From IMG/VR virus record IMGVR_UViG_3300010885_027226, positions 1 to 39,497 of that record: 39,497 nt of DNA. One strand, 5' to 3'. The notes beneath the pieces were generated by a model, which was given only the letters and a program-made list of their open reading frames with translations, did no database searches and was not told the origin of the DNA. Both the position numbers and the translations under genes were made by a program. Below are positions 27,100 through 35,150 of this stretch, in pieces. Positions within the stretch are counted from its first letter, which is position 1; every line of letters starts with the position of its first letter. The DNA comes from a virus.

Positions 27100-30000
27100 T
27101 TATTTAACCGGAAGCGCCTTCTGGGGTACGAGGAATGCCGAAGTATATCTTGCCACACCTCTGGTTATACGTAGATCATCTATATATCCACTAAAATAGC
27201 CTGTACCAGCAGCTCCAAAACCTATACGTACAGTGGGGTTGATAAAGTTGGTAGCAGTATTATAATATGGAATACCTTCAGGTATTCCATTTAAATATAA
27301 GTTTAAATTACTTAAACGTCTTACTAATGCTATGTGATTCCATGTATTTACACTAATAAATGTAGTACCTGTTATATAACCAATACCCAGTGTACTAACA
27401 TTCAATGTGCCAGTATTGCCTAGGTATATATCAAATCCAGCATTAGCTGTATTAGTTGTTCGCATATCAAATATTGATCTAACAGTACTTGCTTGTAATG
27501 TAGCCGCAAGTTGTCCAGGCTGAATTTGAGGTGCTACATTGATCCACATCTCTATAGTGAAATCAGAAACTCCTAATGCAGAACTAGCAGTTGAGAACGG
27601 TACTATTGTCAAATAATCAGAAATACCAGAAAGATATATACTTCTAGGATTATAATTAGTAACAGTAGAAGATACAGTAGCGGTATTTATAGTTACAACA
27701 TTATTTTGCATACTATAATCTGCTATTGCAATGTTAGTGAAATTCAATAATAATGATGTATTTGTACTAGTGTCAATGGTCTTCAATGGCGCAACAGGTG
27801 AGTTAAATGGTGAATTATATATCGATTGACCTTTTATTACTCTAAAATCTGAAATATAACCAGTGAAATATGATGTTGCAGTGGGGCCATTTCTTCCTAT
27901 TACCATTTGTCCTGTAGAGAAGTTTGTTGATGAATTGACAGTTAATATTACGTTTCCATTTTGCCATACAGACATATAAGATGCTGTTCTAGTCACAGCT
28001 ATATGGTTCCATGTATAAGGAACAACAGGTGATATAGATAATGGCGAAGTTGTATTACTATAGCTGAAACTTAACAATCCAGTAGTTGCTGCGATATTCA
28101 AAGCAAATGCATTTGGACGAGTAGAATCCCCAAAGTTGCCCACTGTATCAAAAATACATTGAGCAAGAGCAGTTGATGTTGTATATACCCAACATTCAAT
28201 GGTAAAATCTGAACTAAGTTGTAGAGAAGGTACAAATGTAGCTGTTGTTGTATAAAGATAATCACTAGTACCATTAAAAAACACGCTGCCACCTATGGTT
28301 AATGGTGTATATGTATATCCCATAGAGTATGGAGAATATTTTTGAATCTTGGGAGTACTAGTAGCTGTACCTGTACTAATAGCAAATGACGATGTACTAC
28401 TATCACCATGTTTGTAGGTGTTGTGGGTAAGAAGTACGGTATTTGCTGATGCATTGAACGGAGCAGCAGGTGGTATAAAAGTAGCAACAGGTACCGGAAC
28501 ATTTCTTACAAATGATGGAGTACCTGCACTTGTGGCTAATATGTAAGGTGAAGATGAATAATTTCTAAATGCAGTACTAGTTGTTAAAAAAGTTAGTAGT
28601 GTTGTATTTGTAATGTTTGGTAAATTTGTTGCAGGTACTGTAAAGTTACTAGTATAAAGTGCTGCACCGTTAAGAACTCTTAAATTTGACACATAGGCTG
28701 TTGAATATTGACCAGCGGTAGCAGTCCCACCTAGAGTAAATCCAGTCTCTGTGATGTTTGTAGTGAAGGCAACAGAATAAGATAATGTTCCATTTAGGTA
28801 AAGAACTACTTGCCCTGAGTTTCTGACCCAAGCAACATGATACCATTGATTAAGAGTAAAAGCAAGACCACTATTAAAACCTGCAACAGACGTGGTCATA
28901 TACCATTGTCCGCTAAGTGCTCCGAATGCTACTCCATTAGCAGTAGTAAAACCTCCAGCAATATGATTATATCCAGCAACTGCTGTCCAATATACCCAAA
29001 ATTCAACTGTAAAATTATTGGTGCCAAATATAAATGCTGTTGAAGTAGCACTGGACAAATAACTACTGCCATTAAAGTAAACTGAAGTTGCTGTACTAGG
29101 AGAATATAAAGCACTAGTTGATACTTTTAAATTACTAATAGATCCATTATAGAATTTATTAAAGTATGCTCCGGATACTATACCATATGTTTGTGTAGTA
29201 TTTGTAAGTGTGCTAAATGTTGTACCAGTTGTTGAGAATTGACTAGCACCGTTTATAAAAATTGTAGCGGTACCTGCATTAGATACCCATGCTACGTGAT
29301 TCCACGAACCTGTTGATAATGTATTAGTTGCAGTTATAAAATTATTACCATTGATTGCATCTCTCCAATACATCATTGGTTTATTAGAAGAATCTAATCC
29401 CACACTCCATGCTACTCCGGGACCATTTGGCTGTACATCACCTAAAATAACAGTAGCGGTATTGGATAATTGAATATAGTTTGGATTTAACCATGCTTCA
29501 ATGGTAAATGTCCTATTTGTTCCCCAAAATATATTTTGTTGAAATACAGTGCTTGTAGTAATTGTTGAGGCAAATGATGTATAATCTGTAGTACCATTAA
29601 ATGCGGTACTCCACAATGATCCATAAGGACTAAATGTTCCTTGTGCGATTGTAACTGATGCTGTATTAATAGTTATGTTATTAACACTAGAATCTATAAA
29701 TGTTCTATTGTTAGTTACTGTAGTTAGTTGCCCTGACAATAGTAAAGTAGTATTTTTTAAATTTGAATCAGTAAGGTCTGTGGGGAATCTAGCAGCATCA
29801 CCTATAAATGCAGGATATCTAAATATAACAATACCACTACCACCAGCAGCAGCATTAGAAAAATTTACATTACTTCCACCACCACCCCCACCTGAATTAA
29901 CAGTTCCAGGAACAGCAGAAACTAGTGCGCTAGATAGCGTATAATATCCACCATTACCTCCTCCACCAACACCGCCTAATCCAACACCGTATAAAGTAGA

Positions 30001-32889
30001 ATTCCAACTGCCCCCACCGCCTCCACCACTATAAGCTACCATAGCACCAGAGTGATTAAAGTATCCGCCAGCACCCCCCTGACCTGCTGGGTATTGTCCA
30101 TTAATCGAAATAGGCCATGTGCCCTCATTTACTGCTGGACCACCTGGATAAGCAAATCCACCACCACCACTGGCCAAACTTTGTGATCCTTGACCACCAC
30201 GATTTCCCTGTCCGGGTATTGCTGCTCCACCGCTGCCGCCTCCAGGTGCGCCGCCGCCACTACCGCCAATTTGTCCATTGTTTAGATATGGAGAACCGCC
30301 ACCACCACCACCAAACGCTCTAAATATTACAGTTGATGTATTAAATGGTGCAAAGGTTGATATAGATACAGTTCCACTTGTTTGCGTTAATACGTTTGAA
30401 AGAGTGGATAGATCACTAATAGTAGCAGTATTAAATGTCAATAGTACAGTTTGAGTAGTGATAGCATTAATAGTAAAATCAGTAGATGTTGTTTGAGTAG
30501 CTGAAGTAAAAGTTGTAGGTGGAGTAAAAGTTCCTGTACTTGTATAAATTGCAACACCTTTTACCACACGTAAGTTACTAATATAAGCATTTACATAATA
30601 TGCAGGTTCTGATCTTGCACCAACGGTGAATCCTACTTCAGTTATATTATCAGCAGTTGGTCCAGGACTCGGAGCAAGATAACCTGACCAACTACCATTA
30701 AGATAAACATTCACGCCCGGTGAAACACTGGTATTTCTAACCCATGCCACATGAGTCCATTGTTGAAGTTTAAATGTTGCACCTGGAGTTGCTTGATAAC
30801 CAACTGATACTGTACTCATGTATGGAATAAAACCAAAACTACCAAATATATATCCTGCTGAACTTCGACCACTACCACATATGAAATATGTAGTACCAGC
30901 AGTAATGGCATTATAATAGACCCAATATTCTACAGTAAAATCACCTGTACCAAATGTAAATGCGGTCGAAGTAGCACTGGTTAGATATTGATTAGTTCCA
31001 TTGAATGATAAACTTCCCGAATATGTTCCGGGACCACCGCCTACTGATACAACAGTATTAATATTTTGAATATATGTGGCAGTGAGTCCAAGAGAACTAT
31101 CAAAAAGAATACCGCCACTGGAAGTAGTAAGCAGTAACAAGCTAGTTGATGTTCCCGAAATTGCTGTAGAAGGAGCGCCATTAACATTGGCATTTTTTGT
31201 AGCAGTTAATGGTGCTGTTACCCCAGTTACACCGGGATTATATACTGATAATCCTTTGACTATACGATAGTTATTAAAATAACCCGTAAAAAACATTCTT
31301 TGAGTTAAATCTATGTTTTGACTTCCGTAGCCAATCATTATGTTTGTATTAGTAAAGTTTGCATAGGTATTAGAAGAAGCAGTGGTTATGAAAGAAATCT
31401 TATCTTTTACTCCATTTACCCAAACATTTAAAACACCATTACTTCTAGCCACAGCTATATGACTCCATACGGCATTTGAAACTCCATTAAGAGTATTAAT
31501 ATAAGTTGTGCCGCTGGTATAGATTGTTACTCTATTAAGCCAATCTAAATAAACTATAAATCCTCGTTCTGCTGTATCTGGGTTAGAGAAATTTCTAGAA
31601 TTAAAAATAGGTCGATAACTGTAGGTGGTAGTTTGTAATCCATAAGAACTAGTTGGATATAACCAGGTCTCTATAGTAAAGTCTCCTGTACCAAATGAAA
31701 ACGCAGCATTAGTAGCAGTTATATAACTGTTGGAGAAATATGTAGAATAATAATAAGATGGATTAGTTGTATTATAAATTACAGTATCACCGCCGTTACT
31801 ACCAGGAGCGCCTACCTGTGCTGTTTGCCCAACGGTATTAACTCCTCCGCCTGCACCAATGGTAACACCAAAAGTTGTTCCTGATGAAATATAATTATAT
31901 CCCAATGGATTTGTATAATACCCACTATATGTACTAATAGTGTTAATTGAATAACCTGTTGAAGTAGGCGGAGCATACAAATTTTCACTGCCTGATCTAA
32001 ATGCTCCCCTTATGCTACCGCCGCCAGAAGCAGCGCTCATAAAGATTACTCTTAAACCGTCGGCTTGATAAGTCGATGTACTTAATGCAACATTGGTAAC
32101 ATCCGTTAAAGGGGTAGAATAATATGTATTATTTTTTCCAATCCACCAATATGTTCTTTGACCTGCTCCGCGAGATGAATCCCATACTAATTGTATTGTA
32201 TCACCTGCTACAAATGCTCCTAAAGCAGTTTGTACTGATCCAATCCAGTTACCGGTTGTACCATTAGACAAATTAACATATGGAATATTAGCATATCCAT
32301 CTTTAGGAGATCCATCTCTAATTAAACCAATTGCTACGGTATTAACTTCGATAGCAGTTATACCTATCTCCATATAATATAGTTGATTAGTATATAAATT
32401 ACCAGGATTAAATTCAGGTATTACTGATGATCTTGCTCCGCCTCCTGCTTGTTGAATATTATCCCATTTAAATCCAAAAGAACTGCCGTTTCCTGAAAAA
32501 TCTGAATAAGTAGGATTCCATCCTCCTACAACATTTGCCTGTGTTGATGTAGTTACTGCCAAATACGCAGGACTTGGATATACCCTGTTAATGGTAGTTA
32601 ATGCAAAACCAGAAATTATGCCGCCACCGCCACCACCCCCACCTGCATTTGTACCAGCATTATTTCCACCACCCCCACCACCGGCTACAGCTAAAAATTC
32701 TAAAGGGTATATATTAGATGTAGCAGTGAATATACCAGATGCTGTAAAGATGTGGGCAATATAAGTTGTACCACTATAGGTATATGAAGTAATCGTTCCT
32801 CCTTGAGCATAGGGGCTAGAAGTTACGTTAGCTGCTGTTAATGTTGAAACATAACGTTGGCGGCGAATTATACCTAGATCTAAGGTCAT
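27100..32889 (-). CDS. 1929-residue adhesin: interrupted glycine-rich domain, SPRY-like domain and six LamG-like units
   Basis: The adaptor MTLDLGIIRRQR and a strand pair leading into AVAGGGGGG match the 4965-residue neighbour. The glycine-rich domain is in three pieces: about 55-100, 322-375 and 849-1027 (ending GIVIFRYP). Between pieces one and two lies a SPRY-like domain (about 101-321: YYMEIGI, GDTIQLVWD, YWWIGKNNTYY, GSENLYAPP). Between pieces two and three lie LamG units 1 and 2 (about 377-567 and 611-804). LamG 3 (about 1091-1262) is followed by LamG 4 (1264-1460), after which the FIPPAAPF tail expected of unit 3 appears. LamG 5 and 6 follow; unit 6 ends GYIDDLRITRGVARYT, the usual phage LamG ending. 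Probable tail fibre or adhesin. Its start lies six bases after the 130-residue gene, so the two are likely co-transcribed. Confidence 0.85.
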   Translation of the reverse strand: MTLDLGIIRRQRYVSTLTAANVTSSPYAQGGTITSYTYSGTTYIAHIFTASGIFTATSNIYPLEFLAVAGGGGGGNNAGTNAGGGGGGGGIISGFALTTINRVYPSPAYLAVTTSTQANVVGGWNPTYSDFSGNGSSFGFKWDNIQQAGGGARSSVIPEFNPGNLYTNQLYYMEIGITAIEVNTVAIGLIRDGSPKDGYANIPYVNLSNGTTGNWIGSVQTALGAFVAGDTIQLVWDSSRGAGQRTYWWIGKNNTYYSTPLTDVTNVALSTSTYQADGLRVIFMSAASGGGSIRGAFRSGSENLYAPPTSTGYSINTISTYSGYYTNPLGYNYISSGTTFGVTIGAGGGVNTVGQTAQVGAPGSNGGDTVIYNTTNPSYYYSTYFSNSYITATNAAFSFGTGDFTIETWLYPTSSYGLQTTTYSYRPIFNSRNFSNPDTAERGFIVYLDWLNRVTIYTSGTTYINTLNGVSNAVWSHIAVARSNGVLNVWVNGVKDKISFITTASSNTYANFTNTNIMIGYGSQNIDLTQRMFFTGYFNNYRIVKGLSVYNPGVTGVTAPLTATKNANVNGAPSTAISGTSTSLLLLTTSSGGILFDSSLGLTATYIQNINTVVSVGGGPGTYSGSLSFNGTNQYLTSATSTAFTFGTGDFTVEYWVYYNAITAGTTYFICGSGRSSAGYIFGSFGFIPYMSTVSVGYQATPGATFKLQQWTHVAWVRNTSVSPGVNVYLNGSWSGYLAPSPGPTADNITEVGFTVGARSEPAYYVNAYISNLRVVKGVAIYTSTGTFTPPTTFTSATQTTSTDFTINAITTQTVLLTFNTATISDLSTLSNVLTQTSGTVSISTFAPFNTSTVIFRAFGGGGGGSPYLNNGQIGGSGGGAPGGGSGGAAIPGQGNRGGQGSQSLASGGGGFAYPGGPAVNEGTWPISINGQYPAGQGGAGGYFNHSGAMVAYSGGGGGGSWNSTLYGVGLGGVGGGGNGGYYTLSSALVSAVPGTVNSGGGGGGSNVNFSNAAAGGSGIVIFRYPAFIGDAARFPTDLTDSNLKNTTLLLSGQLTTVTNNRTFIDSSVNNITINTASVTIAQGTFSPYGSLWSTAFNGTTDYTSFASTITTSTVFQQNIFWGTNRTFTIEAWLNPNYIQLSNTATVILGDVQPNGPGVAWSVGLDSSNKPMMYWRDAINGNNFITATNTLSTGSWNHVAWVSNAGTATIFINGASQFSTTGTTFSTLTNTTQTYGIVSGAYFNKFYNGSISNLKVSTSALYSPSTATSVYFNGSSYLSSATSTAFIFGTNNFTVEFWVYWTAVAGYNHIAGGFTTANGVAFGALSGQWYMTTSVAGFNSGLAFTLNQWYHVAWVRNSGQVVLYLNGTLSYSVAFTTNITETGFTLGGTATAGQYSTAYVSNLRVLNGAALYTSNFTVPATNLPNITNTTLLTFLTTSTAFRNYSSSPYILATSAGTPSFVRNVPVPVATFIPPAAPFNASANTVLLTHNTYKHGDSSTSSFAISTGTATSTPKIQKYSPYSMGYTYTPLTIGGSVFFNGTSDYLYTTTATFVPSLQLSSDFTIECWVYTTSTALAQCIFDTVGNFGDSTRPNAFALNIAATTGLLSFSYSNTTSPLSISPVVPYTWNHIAVTRTASYMSVWQNGNVILTVNSSTNFSTGQMVIGRNGPTATSYFTGYISDFRVIKGQSIYNSPFNSPVAPLKTIDTSTNTSLLLNFTNIAIADYSMQNNVVTINTATVSSTVTNYNPRSIYLSGISDYLTIVPFSTASSALGVSDFTIEMWINVAPQIQPGQLAATLQASTVRSIFDMRTTNTANAGFDIYLGNTGTLNVSTLGIGYITGTTFISVNTWNHIALVRRLSNLNLYLNGIPEGIPYYNTATNFINPTVRIGFGAAGTGYFSGYIDDLRITRGVARYTSAFLVPQKALPVK

Positions 32890-32895
32890 TGCTTA

Positions 32896-33288
32896 TTAAG
32901 GTAATAAAATATTTCCGTCATCCGGAGGTGCAGGAATTGGATTAGAAATCCATGTTATACTTTCTTCATCCCAAGAATAAAAATATCCCTCAACTGATTC
33001 AGGAATAGGAATAGGAGGTTCCCATAAGCATGTATCTTCATTTAATATCCAACTTACATAAGGCCGAGAAGCATAAAATGCATCTCTTTCAGCATCGTAT
33101 GTATAACCTATACCTGCATAATTTTTTCTTAGAGGATTTCCGCCTAATTTATGTTCTCCACCATAGGTATTATAGCTAGTTTGTATCCAAGAATCTGGTG
33201 CTCCAAACATACCTGTGTTAATAACATCTTGTTCAGCTACAATAACTTGTGTTACTATTCCGTTTTCTACTTTTGCAAAGTGACCCAT
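32896..33288 (-). CDS. Conserved small protein of aquatic T4-like phages (GHFAKVENGIVTQVIVAE type)
   Basis: 130 residues. It begins MGHFAKVENGIVTQVIVAE and contains WIQTSYNTYGG, LRKNYAGIGYTYD, RDAFYASRPYVSWILNEDTCLWEPP and a C-terminal YSWDEE...W segment. This order is familiar from many short proteins encoded among fibre genes of cyanophages and other aquatic T4-like phages; their function is not established, although virion association or fibre attachment is usually assumed. No signal peptide or membrane span. A late-type promoter and a good ribosome binding site (CGAGGT, 33294-33299) precede it, so it is the first gene of the transcript carrying the two giant adhesins. Confidence 0.8.
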   Translation of the reverse strand: MGHFAKVENGIVTQVIVAEQDVINTGMFGAPDSWIQTSYNTYGGEHKLGGNPLRKNYAGIGYTYDAERDAFYASRPYVSWILNEDTCLWEPPIPIPESVEGYFYSWDEESITWISNPIPAPPDDGNILLP

Positions 33289-33315
33289 TTTTTACCTCGT
33301 AATTATATTATTAGG

Positions 33316-33323
33316 TATTTATG
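33316..33323 (-). promoter_or_regulatory. T4-type late promoter (CATAAATA) for the 130-residue gene and giant adhesins
   Basis: Minus-strand CATAAATA lies in the 61-base gap between two genes. The expected +1 near 33310 leaves a 22-base leader containing GAGGT just before the ATG at 33288. Downstream genes are separated by 6 and 22 bases, so this promoter could drive about 21 kb of message for the 1929- and 4965-residue proteins. Confidence 0.6.
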
Positions 33324-33349
33324 TGATTATTATTATTGATTTTAAAAAG

Positions 33350-34339
33350 TTACCAGCTAGTAGCAACTACTATACCATCACCGCCATTACCCCCAGCACC
33401 GGATGTTGCACCTGTACCCGTTAATACCCCACCGCCACCGCCACCCCCACTGCCATAAGCACCGTTACCACCTCTACCACCTGTTTGGTTAGTAGTTGTA
33501 GTACCGCCTGATGAGCCTCCACCTGTGCCGCCATAAAAAAACCATAAACCACGTATTGGTTGAATTCCGTTAGATCCAGGGCTACCATTACCTGTTGCTG
33601 TAGCAGCGCCTGCACCGCCGGGTAATGTAGGAAATATACCAGCACCTGTAATTGCTCCACCAGCTGCTCCAACTGATGCTGCTGCACCAACACCGGCACC
33701 GCCTGTTCCGGGAGTTACTACCAAACCAGTAGTACCGAGTGTAAATGCACCGGCTGCACCTGTGGTACCACCGGCATTACCAATTATACCTGCAATGTTA
33801 AGGTTAGCTGCTAAAGTTGAATAAAATGTTCCTAGAGTAGATAATGGTGCTTGTGCTACTGTAGTGATTAAAGCAGCAGTACCAGCAGTACCTGCTGTGG
33901 CACCTGTTGCTGCTGCTCCAGCAGCCCCAGCATTGACTTTAATTAACAAGTTTTGTGCTGTTAATCCAGTATCGGGATAGATTGCCACATGACTAGCAAT
34001 ACCTGCTTGTCCAGCATTACCTGGGTTAACTGTAACACCAGCACCGCCAAGTCCGCCGTTTCCTACCGAAATATATAATACATCAGGTATTGCCCACGCT
34101 GGAAAAGTAACAATGGCCTGTGATCCGGAAGCACCACCACCCCCACCTGCTGCTGTGCTAGCTGCACCAACTGTACCACTTCCGCCGCCACATCCACCTG
34201 ATAGTACAAAAAATTGTACAAAGTTAATGCCACGTGGTTTAACCCAAGGGACCCAACTGGCACCAGCTACGGGAGAGTTGGCATAAAATACCTGTACATC
34301 ATATTTAGGATTACCAGCAAGATGACTTATATCTAACAT
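33350..34339 (-). CDS. Glycine/alanine-rich fibre protein with WVKPRGINFVQFF start
   Basis: 329 residues. After a short leader (MLDISHLAGNPKYDVQVFY) comes WVPWVKPRGINFVQFFVLSGG (about 30-50), a strand-plus-glycine-loop motif that opens the glycine-rich domain of a distinct phage fibre family. A Gly/Ala/Thr-rich body follows, with ISVGNGGLGG, VAIYPDTGLTAQNLLIKVNAG and a late RGLWFFYGGTGGG strand, ending GGDGIVVATSW. It differs from the other two short glycine-rich proteins in its N-terminus and in its Ala-rich body, so it is a different subfamily rather than a recent copy. Likely a virion adhesin. It starts three bases after the stop of the 257-residue gene. Confidence 0.75.
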   Translation of the reverse strand: MLDISHLAGNPKYDVQVFYANSPVAGASWVPWVKPRGINFVQFFVLSGGCGGGSGTVGAASTAAGGGGGASGSQAIVTFPAWAIPDVLYISVGNGGLGGAGVTVNPGNAGQAGIASHVAIYPDTGLTAQNLLIKVNAGAAGAAATGATAGTAGTAALITTVAQAPLSTLGTFYSTLAANLNIAGIIGNAGGTTGAAGAFTLGTTGLVVTPGTGGAGVGAAASVGAAGGAITGAGIFPTLPGGAGAATATGNGSPGSNGIQPIRGLWFFYGGTGGGSSGGTTTTNQTGGRGGNGAYGSGGGGGGGVLTGTGATSGAGGNGGDGIVVATSW

Positions 34340-34342
34340 AGA

Positions 34343-35116
34343 TTAATACTTTCCACCTATTCCTGTTACATACCAACCTGTAGCCACAGCAGCCCCTAAT
34401 CCTACTAATATTCTATATCCCGGAGGTAATGCTAAGTTCATTGGATAATCAATTTCTACTGATGCTGCTGTCATTGACACAGCAGTAGCCGGTAATGATA
34501 TTTCACCATAGAACATATTGTTATTAACATAATCAGCAGGGTTTGCTACCTGTCCTGAAATAACTGCAACCTGTTGTGTATAACTTGTAGTAGTTGTAAC
34601 AAAATATGCATACTCACCGCCTGGTGCTGGGCCGGAATACAAACGATAACTAACAGCACCAAATACACCTGTCCAATTCCAACTAATAGATCCAAAAGCG
34701 CCGCCCGGCGCAATCACATTGACCGCAGCTGATTCGCTTGAAGCTGGGCCTAACCCACCCCACATATCTACAGCTTGTACTTTGGCATAAAATGTACCAG
34801 TGGATAGTGATCCGCCTGATGAACTAGGTGTTCCGGTAATTGAAGCAGGTGCAATTAATGGGGATATTTGATTTAATGTACCTTCATTGATCCATATACG
34901 TGCAACTGTTGTAGCATTGGCGCCGTCTCCTCTTGCTTTAAATCTTACTCTTTGAATAAATCCGCCATTGACAGCATCGGCAGTGAATACTGGAACAACA
35001 AATGTTCCAGTACCTGCAAAGTCCATAACAACTGAGTTGGTAGCAGAGTTAACAATTAATGTTCCTCCTTGTATGTCTCCTACTCTTGAAAAAATTGGGG
35101 ATGAATTTCCAGCCAT
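34343..35116 (-). CDS. Virion protein with an inserted FN3-like segment
   Basis: 257 residues. The start (MAGNSSPIFSRVGDIQGG) and the end (MFYGEISLPATAVSMTAASV, then DYPMNLALPPGYRILVGLG and WYVTGIGGKY) match a shorter phage family of roughly 140 residues that I recall as one continuous beta domain, in which RIWINxG runs directly into the YGE strand. Here about 110 residues (about 84-195) intervene, with a fibronectin-III-like pattern: FYAKVQAVDMWGGLGPAS, then ISWNWTGVFGAVSYRLYSG and YFVTTTTSYTQQ. The host domain is probably a jelly-roll decoration or neck-type protein; the insert adds an exposed module. It has its own late-type promoter and an AAGGA ribosome binding site at 35126-35130. Confidence 0.75.
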   Translation of the reverse strand: MAGNSSPIFSRVGDIQGGTLIVNSATNSVVMDFAGTGTFVVPVFTADAVNGGFIQRVRFKARGDGANATTVARIWINEGTLNQISPLIAPASITGTPSSSGGSLSTGTFYAKVQAVDMWGGLGPASSESAAVNVIAPGGAFGSISWNWTGVFGAVSYRLYSGPAPGGEYAYFVTTTTSYTQQVAVISGQVANPADYVNNNMFYGEISLPATAVSMTAASVEIDYPMNLALPPGYRILVGLGAAVATGWYVTGIGGKY

Positions 35117-35142
35117 GTTTGATATTCCTTAAATTAACTATA

Positions 35143-35150
35143 TATTTATG
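35143..35150 (-). promoter_or_regulatory. T4-type late promoter (CATAAATA)
   Basis: Minus-strand CATAAATA overlaps the stop codon of the preceding fibre gene. The expected +1 near 35137 gives a leader of about 21 bases with AAGGA before the ATG at 35116. Same octamer and similar spacing as the one at 33316. Confidence 0.6.

Noticed and set aside
12180-32889. Diversity-generating retroelement target in the lectin-like domains
   Set aside because: No reverse transcriptase frame or template repeat is visible in the window; variation among LamG units is not confined to adenine positions as far as can be judged by eye.
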